Source of the DNA: Paenibacillus nasutitermitis
GTDB lineage: Bacteria > Bacillota > Bacilli > Paenibacillales > Paenibacillaceae
Reading direction: 5' to 3'
Assembly (NCBI RefSeq): GCF_014641075.1
Contig: NZ_BMHP01000007.1
Span: 1 to 64,000, forward strand
DNA length: 64,000 bases
Part shown: positions 8,169 to 18,072 of the stretch, piece by piece
Position numbering within the stretch: position 1 is the first letter of the stretch
Layout: each line of letters starts with the position of its first letter
Notes under the pieces: model-generated
What the model saw: the letters and a program-made list of their open reading frames with translations, nothing else
Databases searched by the model: none
What the model was told of the DNA's origin: nothing
Position numbers and translations under genes: made by a program

Positions 8169-9896
8169 TTGTTCTGGAAATGGTTCTCGCTCTGGCGAAC
8201 AATCCGGCTTCCCCAGAAGCTGCTAATGGTTTATATGCCATTAATTATTCTTCCGGCAGCGGCCGGAATTTATTTGATGACGCAGAGCTATACAAGCTCC
8301 AGTAAGCAGATTTCCGCCGATTATTCCAAGGATTTGCTCAGCCTGATGGTGCTCAAAATCAATGACCGCCTGAGCGGTTACGAGCATTTGAGCCGGCAGA
8401 TTATGACCGATGAAAGCCTGCAGAAGCTGATTCTGACGGAACCGGAGTCGTCGTTTGAGAAGCTGCAGATCCAGAATGAAATCAATAAGAAGCTGAACGT
8501 CATTTGGCAGGGGGACGAGCAAAATAAATATGTGCTGAGCATCAAGCTGTCTGCGGGCCAGGAAGTTTACACATACGGGAAAAATATGGTGGACGGCTAC
8601 CGCACGGAGGACCCGGCGTATATCAAAGGCCTGGAGCAGGCGGCAGGCGGCAGCGCATGGTTCTACCCGGAGACGTTCTCGGATGGTTACCGGGAGACCG
8701 TGGCGTTCAGGCTGGGTCGCGTCATCCGCAGCACCAATCTGTCTCCGCTCGGATATTTGACGGTAGCGGTGGACGCTCAGGCGGTCACCTCCATCTTCGA
8801 CCAGACCCAGTTCCGCGACCGGGTGCAGCTGCAATTGCTTGCTCCCGGCGGGCGTATCCTGCTCGACAACGGCGTTACGGTTCCCAAAGAAGACAAGAAG
8901 GTCATCACCTACCAAGAGAAAAGCTTGAAAAATAACTGGTCTCTGGGTGCGATCATGTCCCTGGAGCCGATCTACAAACCGATCTATCAGGTGAGCCGGC
9001 AGGCTTTGTTTATTGTCGCCGGCTGTATCGCGGTAGGACTCGCGGTTACCCATTTTATTGCCGTCGATCTGGTCATTCCGATCCGTATTCTGATGCGCAA
9101 TATGAAGCTTGGCGTCAAGGGCGTGAACCCGAAGAGCCTGCGCCGCTTCAGGGGAGCGGTTGAAATTGTGGAAATGAATGATACATTTATTTCCGTCATG
9201 TACGAAATCGAGCAGTTGATCCGGCAGGTGGTGAAGGAGCAGCAAATCAAGCAGTCCGCGGAAATCCGTGTACTGCAGAATCAGCTGTCGCCCCATTTTC
9301 TGTACAATACGCTGAACTCCATCCGCTGGATGGCGATGATCGAGAAACAGGATCATATCAAGGAGATGATTGATTCGCTGAATCATCTGCTCTCCTACTC
9401 GATCAGAGGCACAGGCCAGCCGGTTAAGCTGCGCGAGGAGCTGGCGGTGATGGAGGACTATGCCAAAATCCAGCAGGTGCGTTATCAGCATTTCCGGCTG
9501 ATTATGGATGTGGAAGAACCGCTGCTGAATACGGAGGTATTGAAATTTCTGCTGCAGCCTTTAATCGAGAATGCCCTTATTCATGGCATTTCCAATAAAG
9601 TGGAGCAAGGTGAAATCCGGATCGGCGCTTTGCTGGACAAGGATACGCTGGAGCTGAGCGTTGCCGATAACGGGGCGGGCATGAAGGCTGCCAAGCTGGC
9701 AGCCTTGCAGGAGGAGCTACATCACAGCACGGAGAATGCCGTCCATCTGGGGCTGCGGAATATTCATGAGCGGATCCAGCTTCATTACGGCAAACGTTAC
9801 GGTCTGGAAATCGAGAGCGTGCCGGATCACGGTACGAAGGTGCGTCTGCGGCTCCCTTTTCAGGAAATATCCGGTTTGCCGGAAACCGCGCTTTAA
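8169..9896 (+). CDS. YesM-type sensor histidine kinase (rhamnosidase cassette)
   Basis: The start is TTG, with AAAGGGG 9 bases upstream. The 575-residue protein has an N-terminal membrane segment (about 19-38), a Cache-like extracytoplasmic sensor region, a second membrane segment (about 278-300), a HAMP-like linker, a His-kinase domain with the phospho-acceptor in LSPHFLYNTLNSIRWM (His376), and an HATPase domain with PLIENALIHG (N box) and DNGAGM (G1 box). Such kinases sense oligosaccharides or binding-protein complexes and phosphorylate the AraC-type partner encoded 32 bases downstream. It heads the six-gene cassette that ends in a GH78 enzyme, so a rhamnose-containing glycan is a likely signal. 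That ligand is inferred from context. Confidence 0.9.
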   Translation: MFWKWFSLWRTIRLPQKLLMVYMPLIILPAAAGIYLMTQSYTSSSKQISADYSKDLLSLMVLKINDRLSGYEHLSRQIMTDESLQKLILTEPESSFEKLQIQNEINKKLNVIWQGDEQNKYVLSIKLSAGQEVYTYGKNMVDGYRTEDPAYIKGLEQAAGGSAWFYPETFSDGYRETVAFRLGRVIRSTNLSPLGYLTVAVDAQAVTSIFDQTQFRDRVQLQLLAPGGRILLDNGVTVPKEDKKVITYQEKSLKNNWSLGAIMSLEPIYKPIYQVSRQALFIVAGCIAVGLAVTHFIAVDLVIPIRILMRNMKLGVKGVNPKSLRRFRGAVEIVEMNDTFISVMYEIEQLIRQVVKEQQIKQSAEIRVLQNQLSPHFLYNTLNSIRWMAMIEKQDHIKEMIDSLNHLLSYSIRGTGQPVKLREELAVMEDYAKIQQVRYQHFRLIMDVEEPLLNTEVLKFLLQPLIENALIHGISNKVEQGEIRIGALLDKDTLELSVADNGAGMKAAKLAALQEELHHSTENAVHLGLRNIHERIQLHYGKRYGLEIESVPDHGTKVRLRLPFQEISGLPETAL

Positions 9897-9928
9897 GTCA
9901 GGACCATTCTAGCTGGAGGTAAGAGGCA

Positions 9929-11503
9929 ATGCGCAAAATCATGATTGTGGATGACGAGACGCTCGTCAGGATCGGCATGCAGACGATTATCGATTGGGAG
10001 AAAGAAGGGTACCTGCTTACAGGGGTATACAGCAGCGGGGAAGAGGCGCTGGAGGCGGTCCATGCCCATCCGCCCGATGTGATCATGACCGATATCCGGA
10101 TGAAAGGAATGGACGGTTTCGCGTTAATTGACGCCGTGAAGAAAAAATATCCCCGAGTGCAGTTTATTATTTTGAGCAGCTACGAGGATTTTGAATACAC
10201 CCGGCAGGCAATCCGCAAAGGCGTTCATGACTATATCCCCAAGCACCGGATGGAGCCTGCAGATCTCCTGCAAATCCTGAACTCGTTGACGTATAAAGAA
10301 GAAACCGGCCCTGCTGTGGACCCGCTTCTTGCAGAGAAAGAAGAGCTGCTGGAGAAGGCGGGTGAGCCGGGCTGCGTGCTTAATGCCGCTCATTTCCCGC
10401 TGTTGTACAACTCTCTGATGGCAAAAGGCGGCGAGATCCGATGGATCCGCATGACCTGCATGTCAGAGGACAAGACCATCGGCGCATCGGTCCGAAAAGC
10501 GTTCCATGCGCTGGCAGCCGAGCTGCTGGGACGATGGAAGCAGGTGGAGCTGCTGGGCATCAGGGGGGATGCGCTGGAGGGGCTTGCCGTTTATCCGGAA
10601 ATGGGTGAAGAACCGCCCGAGGAGCTGACGGGCAGGTTGTTCAACGAGCTGGATCAGAATATCCGGGAGAAGCTGAATCTTCGTACGGTGCTCGGGGCAA
10701 GCCGGCGGTTTGCGCTGGCCGGATTCCAGCCGCTGCTGGCCAGGCAGGAAGCGGAAGCAGCCTCCGGAAGATTCTTCTACGATGGCAGCGGCGTCTATCG
10801 GGCGGAGGACGCAGCTGCGGGTACCTTAACGGAGGAGAAACGTTATGCGTTGTACAAAACCGCCAAGCAGCTGATTGCTTCGGATCGTTTCGAGGCATTT
10901 AACGAAGCCTGGTTCCGCCGGGTGAAGGAAGAAGCGGGCGCGCAGCCGACGCTTAGCGAGTGGCATGGTTTTGCCGATATGATGCACACATTGCTGCTTG
11001 ACATGCTGATCGATAAATACCAGCTTCAAGAAGCTGCGATTCAGAGTCATATGGAGCGTTTGCAGGTTTCTCTGGCGAAGATCAAGGGGGCGCAGACCTT
11101 CAACGGCTTTGGAGCGGGCATGATGGAAATGATCACAGGCATGAAGGCCGTATCGGCGGAGCTGCAGCAGGAGCGGGGCTGGATACGGAAAATTTCGGAA
11201 TGGCTGGAGTCGCGTTATACCGGCCCCGTCCGTCTGGAAGACGCCGCCGAATGCGTTAATTTCAGCACGGGTTATTTCAGTCAGCGGTTTCATCAGGAGA
11301 CCGGCATGGTTTTCACCGATTATGTCGCGCAGCTCCGTATTCGCAAAGCGATCGACTTGATGCGCACAACCGGCTATTCGACGGAAGAGATCGCGCACCG
11401 GGTAGGCTTCGTCAACGCCAATTATTTTGTCCGCGTGTTCAAGAAGGTAACGGGCCGCACGCTCTCCGAGTTCAAGAATCAGGCGAAGGAGCCGGAAAGC
11501 TGA
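9929..11503 (+). CDS. YesN-type response regulator with AraC output domain
   Basis: A receiver domain (about 1-120) holds the acidic pair Asp8/Asp9, phospho-acceptor Asp55 in VIMTDIRMKG and the conserved Lys in DYIPKHRM. A long middle region of unknown fold follows. The C-terminus has two AraC helix-turn-helix motifs (about 420-518, with FSTGYFSQRFHQETG and VGFVNANYFVRVFKKVTG). GGAGG precedes the ATG. It is the partner of the kinase just upstream and should activate the transporter/rhamnosidase genes that follow. The 159-nt gap to the binding-protein gene probably holds the promoter it acts on. Confidence 0.92.
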   Translation: MRKIMIVDDETLVRIGMQTIIDWEKEGYLLTGVYSSGEEALEAVHAHPPDVIMTDIRMKGMDGFALIDAVKKKYPRVQFIILSSYEDFEYTRQAIRKGVHDYIPKHRMEPADLLQILNSLTYKEETGPAVDPLLAEKEELLEKAGEPGCVLNAAHFPLLYNSLMAKGGEIRWIRMTCMSEDKTIGASVRKAFHALAAELLGRWKQVELLGIRGDALEGLAVYPEMGEEPPEELTGRLFNELDQNIREKLNLRTVLGASRRFALAGFQPLLARQEAEAASGRFFYDGSGVYRAEDAAAGTLTEEKRYALYKTAKQLIASDRFEAFNEAWFRRVKEEAGAQPTLSEWHGFADMMHTLLLDMLIDKYQLQEAAIQSHMERLQVSLAKIKGAQTFNGFGAGMMEMITGMKAVSAELQQERGWIRKISEWLESRYTGPVRLEDAAECVNFSTGYFSQRFHQETGMVFTDYVAQLRIRKAIDLMRTTGYSTEEIAHRVGFVNANYFVRVFKKVTGRTLSEFKNQAKEPES

Positions 11504-11576
11504 ATATCCGATAGCAGAATATACAAATTTGGAATGACCCCGCCCGCACTCCCTGAAATAATGGAATCAGACCCGT

Positions 11577-11606
11577 AAACCGCTGCATGGAAGGAGGCAG
11601 CGGTTT
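11577..11606 (+). other. Intercistronic hairpin
   Basis: A 10-bp perfect stem, AAACCGCTGC with GCAGCGGTTT, lies between the response regulator and binding-protein genes. It is followed only by GCTTTAC, so it is a weak terminator or RNA-stability element rather than a strong stop. Confidence 0.5.
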
Positions 11607-11674
11607 GCTTTACGATCAATGTAGTCCCGTTTTTGCCGGGCTGAACCATAAATGATAAAAAGGTGGGATTGATT

Positions 11675-12997
11675 TTGAACATGAAAAAAAGACGCTCCCT
11701 GCTTGTGCTGCTTACCTTGTTTCTGAGCGCTGCGCTGCTGCTTCAGGGCTGCGGTTCGAACGCCAAGAACGACAACGGCAATACGTCGGGCAGCACGACG
11801 GAAAAGGGCGAAAATGAAAGCGCTCCAAAGGGCGGCCCGGTGACCTTGAAGGTGTGGGGTGACCTGGGCAATCAGGCCGTGCTTGAAGAGCCGTACAAAA
11901 AAATAAACGAAGCCTTCATGGCCAAAAACCCCGACATCAAAATCCAATACGATTTTGCCCAGAATGACCAGAGTCTGAACGTGGCGCTGCAAGCCAATGA
12001 GCTGCCCGATCTGTTCGTTGTGCAGGGCAACAAAACGCCGCGGATGAAGGAGATGGTAGGCCAGGGTTTCCTGCTTCCGCTGGACGATTACAAGCTGGAT
12101 ACGAGCCGTTTTGCAGAGGGTGAAATTGACTATGCCACAGTCGATGGAAAAATGTATTCGGCGTTGCCGTCCTTCACGGATACGCAGTTGGTCTACTACA
12201 ACAAGGAGCTTTTCGAGAAGAACGGCATCGGCGAGCCGGCCAACTGGGACGAGTTCGTACAGGCGCTCGATAAGCTGAAAGCGGCTGGCGTTACCCCAAT
12301 CTCCATGCCGGGCAAATCGGAATGGGACCGCTCCTGGCTCGTTTATGCCATGAGCTCGGCGCTCGCTAACGATGCGCTGAACGCCGTCCTCAAAAGCGGC
12401 GGCAAAGTAACGGATCCCGCACTTGCCAAAGCGCTGCAGAATTACCGCGATTTCGCTGAGAAAGGCTACTTCGGCAAAGACTTTATCGCCAACGACATGG
12501 CAGGCGCACAGTTTGCGTTCACCAACGGGAAAGCCGCTATGATCGTGGACGGCACCTGGAATAATCAGACCTATGCCTCATCCGGTCTGAATGTCGGCCG
12601 CTTCATTCTGCCAAACGCGGAAGGCAAGAAAATCGCCGCCGCCAGCTTCAGCAACTTTATGACTTATGCGGTATCCGCCAAATCCGAGCATCCGGATCAA
12701 GCTGTCAAATATATCGAGTTCCTGAACAGCCTGGAGGCTCAGCAAATTCTTGAGGATGCGACAGGGCTCGTTCCGACCCTGAAGGATATCACGGCGAAGA
12801 ATGATGAAGTGAAGGAGCTGGGTAATTTCGACGAGGCCGGTCCTGCGATTTATGCGGTCATGTCCGCCTTGGCTTCGACCGATTCCAATACGGCCGATAT
12901 TCTGATGAAGGATGTTATTCCGAAGCTGTTTACAAGCAAAATTACAGGTGAGGAAGCCGTGAAATTACTCGACGAATCGGCGACTTACACCGATTAA
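11675..12997 (+). CDS. ABC sugar-binding lipoprotein (rhamnosidase cassette)
   Basis: Three in-frame starts compete: GTG 11663, TTG 11675 and ATG 11681. The SD-like AAAGGTGGG favours TTG 11675 (about 8 bases) or, less well, the ATG. A lipoprotein signal peptide ends in LLLQGCGS, so the mature protein starts at a lipidated Cys. The rest is a family 1 extracellular solute-binding protein with the usual VTLKVWGD first strand and two-lobe architecture. It captures an oligosaccharide outside the membrane and hands it to the two permeases downstream. No ATPase gene is present in the cassette, so a shared MsmX-type ATPase is expected elsewhere. Confidence 0.9.
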   Translation: MNMKKRRSLLVLLTLFLSAALLLQGCGSNAKNDNGNTSGSTTEKGENESAPKGGPVTLKVWGDLGNQAVLEEPYKKINEAFMAKNPDIKIQYDFAQNDQSLNVALQANELPDLFVVQGNKTPRMKEMVGQGFLLPLDDYKLDTSRFAEGEIDYATVDGKMYSALPSFTDTQLVYYNKELFEKNGIGEPANWDEFVQALDKLKAAGVTPISMPGKSEWDRSWLVYAMSSALANDALNAVLKSGGKVTDPALAKALQNYRDFAEKGYFGKDFIANDMAGAQFAFTNGKAAMIVDGTWNNQTYASSGLNVGRFILPNAEGKKIAAASFSNFMTYAVSAKSEHPDQAVKYIEFLNSLEAQQILEDATGLVPTLKDITAKNDEVKELGNFDEAGPAIYAVMSALASTDSNTADILMKDVIPKLFTSKITGEEAVKLLDESATYTD

Positions 12998-13002
12998 GCA
13001 AA

Positions 13003-13050
13003 AGAAGAAACGAGCTGCATTGCCGTAGCCCGGCGGCAGCCGTTTCTTCT
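13003..13050 (+). other. Hairpin between binding protein and permease genes
   Basis: AGAAGAAACG pairs with CGTTTCTTCT over 10 bp, continued after a bulged A by GCTGC/GCAGC. It starts 6 bases after the binding-protein stop and has no T run. Such hairpins commonly let the binding protein be made in excess over the permeases by protecting the upstream mRNA. Confidence 0.65.
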
Positions 13051-13132
13051 GCCTGCTGATGCCCTTCCCGTTAGAAAGGAAGGGCTAACGCGGGTGCGGT
13101 TAAGCTTCAGTAGAAAGAGGTGAGAGAGCTTT

Positions 13133-14059
13133 ATGGCCATCTGGCTACGTAAAAGGCCTTACATGCTGTTTATTATACCCGGATTTATCCTGTATTCCCT
13201 GTTTGTTGTATATCCGATCTTCTCCGCCATTCAGCTGAGCTTGAATCATTGGGACGGCATTGGCGAGAAAACCTTTGTCGGCTTTGACAATTACCGTGAA
13301 CTATTTACTAACGCCAACTTGCTGGAGCAATGGACAAACGCATTGACCAACAGCTTGACCATTTTCGCGCTCAATGTGTTTATCCTGATGCCGGTCCAAC
13401 TATATATGGCTTATACGATTTATCTGAAGGTGAAAGGCCATCAGTTCTTTCAGTCGATGATTTTCTCTCCGCAGTTTATCTCAACACCCGTTATTGTCTT
13501 TATGGGAGCGCTCCTTCTGGACGGCAATATCGGCGTGGTGAACAAGGTGCTGGAATGGGTCGGTCTGGGCGACCATACGAAGCCGTGGATGGGCATTCCG
13601 GAATACGGCATCTATATCGTCTGGATAATGGCGGCCTGGTCTGGCGTCGGCGTAGGGATGGTGTTCTTCCTTGGCGCGATGAAGATGATTCAGGAGGAAA
13701 TGCTCGAGGCGGCTTATCTGGACGGTGCCGGAAGCTGGAAACGATTCCTGTATATTATCCTTCCCCAGCTCAAAACGACGATTATGAATATGCTGATTCT
13801 GACGTATATCTATTCGATGACCGTGTTTGATTTCAGCTTTATTCTCGGCGGGGTCTCGGGGGGCATCGACCGCAGCGTGGATGTCATGGCCCTGTTCTTC
13901 TACCGCATATCGTTTGGCGACAACAGCGCCGTGGGCGGCACCTTGAACACGAATGCGATGGGAATGGGCACGACGATCGCCTGTGTCATGTTCGCAATGG
14001 TGTTTATTGTGGCTCTCGTACAAATTATGCTTACTTACCGGCAGACGGAGGACTACTAA
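13133..14059 (+). CDS. CUT1 sugar ABC permease, MalF/UgpA type
   Basis: A 308-residue protein with about six membrane helices, starting at ATG 13133 after AGGTGAGAG. The EAA loop that docks the ATPase is visible as EAAYLDGAGSWKRFLYIILP, near residues 187-207. It pairs with the permease one base downstream to form the transmembrane pore for the oligosaccharide delivered by the upstream lipoprotein. Confidence 0.92.
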   Translation: MAIWLRKRPYMLFIIPGFILYSLFVVYPIFSAIQLSLNHWDGIGEKTFVGFDNYRELFTNANLLEQWTNALTNSLTIFALNVFILMPVQLYMAYTIYLKVKGHQFFQSMIFSPQFISTPVIVFMGALLLDGNIGVVNKVLEWVGLGDHTKPWMGIPEYGIYIVWIMAAWSGVGVGMVFFLGAMKMIQEEMLEAAYLDGAGSWKRFLYIILPQLKTTIMNMLILTYIYSMTVFDFSFILGGVSGGIDRSVDVMALFFYRISFGDNSAVGGTLNTNAMGMGTTIACVMFAMVFIVALVQIMLTYRQTEDY

Positions 14060-14060
14060 A

Positions 14061-14885
14061 ATGGACCACCAACGCAAACCCATCACGGTTTCTTCCTTGA
14101 TTCTATGGCTCTACTCGCTGTTTGCTTTGTTTGTTCTGGCTTATATGACGTACCAGTCACTTCGGCCCAAGTCGGAGATTCTGTCCAAAACCTTCGGGCT
14201 GCCGGATACCTTATCCTTCGGCACGTATGCGCGTTTGTTCAGCGAAGGGCATTTTCATATTTATTTTATGAACAGCGTCATTATTGTTTGTATCTCGCTG
14301 CTGATCGTGGTCATGCTTTCTTCGATGGTCGCTTACGGCATCGGACGGTTCCAGTTCCGCTTCAAGAAAGGGCTGCTGATTTATTTTCTGCTTGGTATGA
14401 TGTTTCCCGTACAGCTGGGGATCGTGCCGATCTTTATCATCATCCGCAGCATGGGGCTGCTGGACACGCATGCGGCGATCATTCTGATTCTATCGGCGGG
14501 ACTGTCCATGGCGGTGTTTCTGCTGACGGTGTTCTTCCAGCGGCTGCCCAAGGAAATCTATGAATCGGCCAAGGTGGACGGAGCAGGGGAATGGACGACT
14601 TTCATGCGTGTCATGTTCCCGCTGGCGAGTCCCGTTGTATTCAGTATTTGCATTATCATGTCCGTCCAAATCTGGAATCAGTTTTTTGTTCCGCTGATCT
14701 TTCTGCAATCCGAAGCGAACAAAACCATTCCGCTGATGATTATGAAATATACGACTAACCTGCTCTATACGGTCGATCTGGCCTTGGGCGCTTCCGTTAT
14801 ATCCACTGTGCCGATTCTGATTGCGTTCTTCTTCTTCTCCAAACGGATTATGGACGGCGTAGCGGCGGGCGGTGTGAAAGGATGA
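14061..14885 (+). CDS. CUT1 sugar ABC permease, MalG/UgpE type
   Basis: ATG 14061 sits two bases after the partner permease stop, so the two are translationally coupled. The 274-residue product has about six helices and the EAA loop ESAKVDGAGEWTTFMRVMFP. It ends in the VKG tail common to this family. The last four bases overlap the start of the rhamnosidase gene (ATGA), which supports one transcript for transport and hydrolysis. Confidence 0.92.
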   Translation: MDHQRKPITVSSLILWLYSLFALFVLAYMTYQSLRPKSEILSKTFGLPDTLSFGTYARLFSEGHFHIYFMNSVIIVCISLLIVVMLSSMVAYGIGRFQFRFKKGLLIYFLLGMMFPVQLGIVPIFIIIRSMGLLDTHAAIILILSAGLSMAVFLLTVFFQRLPKEIYESAKVDGAGEWTTFMRVMFPLASPVVFSICIIMSVQIWNQFFVPLIFLQSEANKTIPLMIMKYTTNLLYTVDLALGASVISTVPILIAFFFFSKRIMDGVAAGGVKG

Positions 14886-17812
14886 GCAGTTCCTCTATGG
14901 CAGCAGCAGCAAAACAATGGTCGGCGGATTGGATCTGGGCGGCAGGCGACCGCACACCTGTGAATGCGCAAATGTGTTTCCGGAAGTCCTTCGAGCTGGA
15001 GGAGGATTCGGGCTGGACAAAGGCGATGCTTGCAGTTACCGCCGACAGCAGATACCAGGTTTACCTGAACGGGACCGAGCTTGGAACAGGGCCGGTCCGT
15101 TCCATGCCGCATGCCTGGTATTACGATGAATACGATGTCCGACATCTGCTCCGTGCAGGGAAAAATAACATCGCCGTGCGGGTTGCCCACTTCGGGCATT
15201 CCAATTATCAATATATCGAGCATGAAGCGGGCCTGCTCGTCCAGCTTGAGCTGCTGGGCGGAGCGGTGGAGCGTGTTATTGCTTCGGACGAATCCTGGTC
15301 CTGCTCCATCCATCCCGGTTATAAGCGGCAGACGGTGAAGCGCAATGTAAACCTCGGCTGGATGGAGGCTTATGATGCTTCCGCCGCCTGGCAGGGAGAT
15401 TGGACGAAGCCGGAGTTTGCCGAGGAAAGCTGGACTCAGGCGGTCAAAATTGCTGCTGGCGGCAGCGGACCCTGGGGAGAGCTTCGTCCCCGCGACATCC
15501 TTCCGATGCAGAATACCTTTGTGGAGCCGCAGCGGATCGTGTCCAAGCAGGCTGTCCGTCCGGAGGGGATGGTGCTTTCCCTCAATCTGCGGGAGGCGCT
15601 GTATCCGGGACGACGGGATGCGAATGCAAATATATTCAGCGCTTATCTGGCCGTTGAACTCATCGTCCAAGAGGAAATGGAAGGGGTGATTTCCTTTCCC
15701 CATCCTTCCTGGAATGGCGTGTACGGCAATTTCGCCATCGGGGGACAGGCTTATTCCGTTCATCCGGACAGCCGGACGGTGGAGGTATCCCTGCTGCCGG
15801 GCCGGCAGTTGTTTCTGATGCGCCTATTCGGCATCCATGACGATCTGTTCGTGCATTTGGAGTTTCGTTTCCCCGGCGAGCTTGCCTTCGGGCACCCATT
15901 CCCGGATAAAGTGGCCCCTGATCAGGCGCAGCAGGTTTCGCCTTTTGTCGTGTTCGGGCCTTTCGAGACGATCGTTCCCGCCGCGGACGGCATCCGTCCG
16001 GTTTACGGGGGACTGGAAGGGGATTCGGGACTGGACGCCAATCTGCCGGAAATGCTGGCGATTGGCGTATGCACTTCGGCCGAAGCGTTGGCGCAATACG
16101 CGGAGAAGGCGATCCAAGTCCCGGCGGAATATGTATACCGCGATGAGCATATTTATTCCCTGATGCGCAACAAGAAAGTGCTTCAGCGATATCCGGTGCT
16201 TCGCGGGGATGAAGTCCTGCTGCATGCCACTCCCGATGCGGCTCAACTTGAGAGACCGGATACGGGAGACATGGAGATCATCGTGGATTTCGGCACCATC
16301 CATGCCGGTTTTCTGGAATTCGAGCTGGAAGCGCAGGCGGGAACGGTTATTGACTGGTACGGGTTTGAAAGCATGCCCGGCGGCGTAATCGAGTTTACGG
16401 AAGGTCTGAACAACTCCGTGCGGTACATCTGCCGCGAAGGCCGGCAAAGCTACCGCAGCATAAACCGCATGGGCTTCCGGTATTTGATGATGACGGTGCG
16501 GGGCCAGAAGCAGCCCATATCGGTCTATGGCATCCGGATGGTCAAGAACGCCTATCCCGTCAGTGGAGCGGGGCAATTCCGCTGTTCAGACGACCAGCTG
16601 ACGGAAATCTGGCGCATCTCGCGGCACACGCATCATTTGTGCATGGAGGATACGTTCGTCGACTGTCCGACATTCGAGCAAGTTTATTGGCTGGGCGATG
16701 CCAATACCAGCATGCTGATTAATTACCAGCTGTTCGGCAGCTATGAGCTTGTGCGCCACTGCCTGGAGCTGGCGGCGGATTCGGCGGCCCAGAGCAAGCT
16801 GATCCCGGCGCTGATGCCGACGGATTGGCAGGCTTCGATTCCGTTCTGGACGTTTAACTGGATCATTGCCGTCCAGCAGTATACCGAACATACCGGAGAC
16901 ACATCATTAGCCGCCAAGCTATATCCGTCCATTAAACAAACGGTGGCGGTGTATGAATCTTTCATAAATGAAGAGGGGCTGTTTGATATCAGCTCCTGGA
17001 ACCTGCTCGACTGGGCGGAGCTCGATATTAGCAACAAGGGTGTCGTCACTGCGCAGCAGGGTCTGCTGGCGTACTGCTTCCAGCTGGCTTGCAGGCTGGC
17101 GGAACATGCCGATGCGGCGGAGGATGGTCTTCATTATGAGGCCGTACGCTCGCGTCTTCTTGCGGCAATGAATCGCCATCTCTGGGATGAAGAGCGCAAG
17201 GCCTTCATTGACGGAATATCCCGGGAGACGGGACGTTCCACGACCTTCAGCATGCAGACGCATGTCCTGCTTCATACCCACAACGCGCTGTCGGAAGAGA
17301 CCAGGCCATGGGTGGAGCGGCAGCTGCTGTCGCCGCCGGAGCATTGGGTCAAAATCGGCTCTCCGTTCATGTCCTTCTATCTGTTCCAGGTCTACAGCGA
17401 GCTAGGGCAGACGCAGCGGATTCTGGATACGATGCGCAAGGAATGGGGCATGATGCTGCGCCACGGCTCCACCACCTGCTGGGAAACGTTCCCCGGCTTC
17501 TACAAAACGCGGCTCACCCGCAGCTATGCCCAAGGCTGGTCGGCGGCTCCCGCTTATGCGGCGGCTAAATATGTGCTCGGCTTGCAGCTGATGGAGCCTG
17601 CCTACCGTACAATCGCCGTCGTTCCTCCGCAGGAGACGGATTTGACCTGGGCGGAAGGCAGCGTGCCGACCCCTGCAGGTCTGATTGAAATCGCGTGGAC
17701 CCGGGAAGCAGGGAGCCGCCGGTTGACCATTCAGGTTCCTGCCGGAGTCAAAGTAAATCTGGAGGCACTGGATCCCGCATGGGATGCAGAGGTGACGGTG
17801 CGGCAGGGATGA
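14882..17812 (+). CDS. GH78 alpha-L-rhamnosidase family protein
   Basis: A 976-residue cytoplasmic enzyme without a signal peptide. N-terminal beta-sandwich domains (WSADWIWAAG, then a carbohydrate-binding-like fold) precede an (alpha/alpha)6 catalytic barrel from about 560 to 870 and a C-terminal beta domain. The barrel has the family segment DTFVDCPTFEQVYWLGDA with its acidic residues, and a WETFPGF element later on. GH78 enzymes release terminal L-rhamnose by inversion. The first base overlaps the permease gene, so the substrate is probably the imported oligosaccharide. In place of the usual DCPxRE of many GH78 members this protein has DCPTFE, so specificity may differ. Confidence 0.85.
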   Translation: MSSSSMAAAAKQWSADWIWAAGDRTPVNAQMCFRKSFELEEDSGWTKAMLAVTADSRYQVYLNGTELGTGPVRSMPHAWYYDEYDVRHLLRAGKNNIAVRVAHFGHSNYQYIEHEAGLLVQLELLGGAVERVIASDESWSCSIHPGYKRQTVKRNVNLGWMEAYDASAAWQGDWTKPEFAEESWTQAVKIAAGGSGPWGELRPRDILPMQNTFVEPQRIVSKQAVRPEGMVLSLNLREALYPGRRDANANIFSAYLAVELIVQEEMEGVISFPHPSWNGVYGNFAIGGQAYSVHPDSRTVEVSLLPGRQLFLMRLFGIHDDLFVHLEFRFPGELAFGHPFPDKVAPDQAQQVSPFVVFGPFETIVPAADGIRPVYGGLEGDSGLDANLPEMLAIGVCTSAEALAQYAEKAIQVPAEYVYRDEHIYSLMRNKKVLQRYPVLRGDEVLLHATPDAAQLERPDTGDMEIIVDFGTIHAGFLEFELEAQAGTVIDWYGFESMPGGVIEFTEGLNNSVRYICREGRQSYRSINRMGFRYLMMTVRGQKQPISVYGIRMVKNAYPVSGAGQFRCSDDQLTEIWRISRHTHHLCMEDTFVDCPTFEQVYWLGDANTSMLINYQLFGSYELVRHCLELAADSAAQSKLIPALMPTDWQASIPFWTFNWIIAVQQYTEHTGDTSLAAKLYPSIKQTVAVYESFINEEGLFDISSWNLLDWAELDISNKGVVTAQQGLLAYCFQLACRLAEHADAAEDGLHYEAVRSRLLAAMNRHLWDEERKAFIDGISRETGRSTTFSMQTHVLLHTHNALSEETRPWVERQLLSPPEHWVKIGSPFMSFYLFQVYSELGQTQRILDTMRKEWGMMLRHGSTTCWETFPGFYKTRLTRSYAQGWSAAPAYAAAKYVLGLQLMEPAYRTIAVVPPQETDLTWAEGSVPTPAGLIEIAWTREAGSRRLTIQVPAGVKVNLEALDPAWDAEVTVRQG

Positions 17813-17887
17813 AGCCTTTCGGATGCTGCTCATTCATGTATCCACATAAAAAATAAGGCAGATTGCTGCAAAGCACGCACCACATAT

Positions 17888-17925
17888 AAGCCGAGCGCGG
17901 ATAAACAACCGCGTCCGGCTTTTTG
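17888..17925 (+). terminator. Rho-independent terminator of rhamnosidase cassette
   Basis: The stem AAGCCGAGCGCGG with CCGCGTCCGGCTT has one mismatch and one G-U pair, an 8-nt loop and a short T run, about 75 bases after the GH78 stop codon. Confidence 0.85.
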
Positions 17926-18000
17926 TGTGCGGAAATGTATACGGATAATGGAAGCTGATTTTTTCTTTTTGCATTCCGGAGGAGAAAATCAGTCAGTCCC

Positions 18001-18050
18001 TTGACATTCTTTTTAAATATGTCATAATGATAATATCGAATTGAAGATAT
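18001..18050 (+). promoter_or_regulatory. Promoter and candidate operator of the NAD-salvage operon
   Basis: TTGACA (18001-18006) and CATAAT (18023-18028) with a 16-bp spacer form a good sigma-A promoter. Just downstream, ATATC (18033-18037) and GATAT (18046-18050) form an inverted repeat around the expected transcription start. An NrtR-type regulator encoded next would be expected to bind such a place, but the match to a known NrtR site was not checked. Confidence 0.6.
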
Positions 18051-18072
18051 GGAAGGGGGACGAGGACCTTTT

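Noticed and set aside
8023..8226. 67-codon frame before the first sensor kinase
   Set aside because: No ribosome binding site, no family resemblance, and it overlaps the kinase start and the cre-like site.
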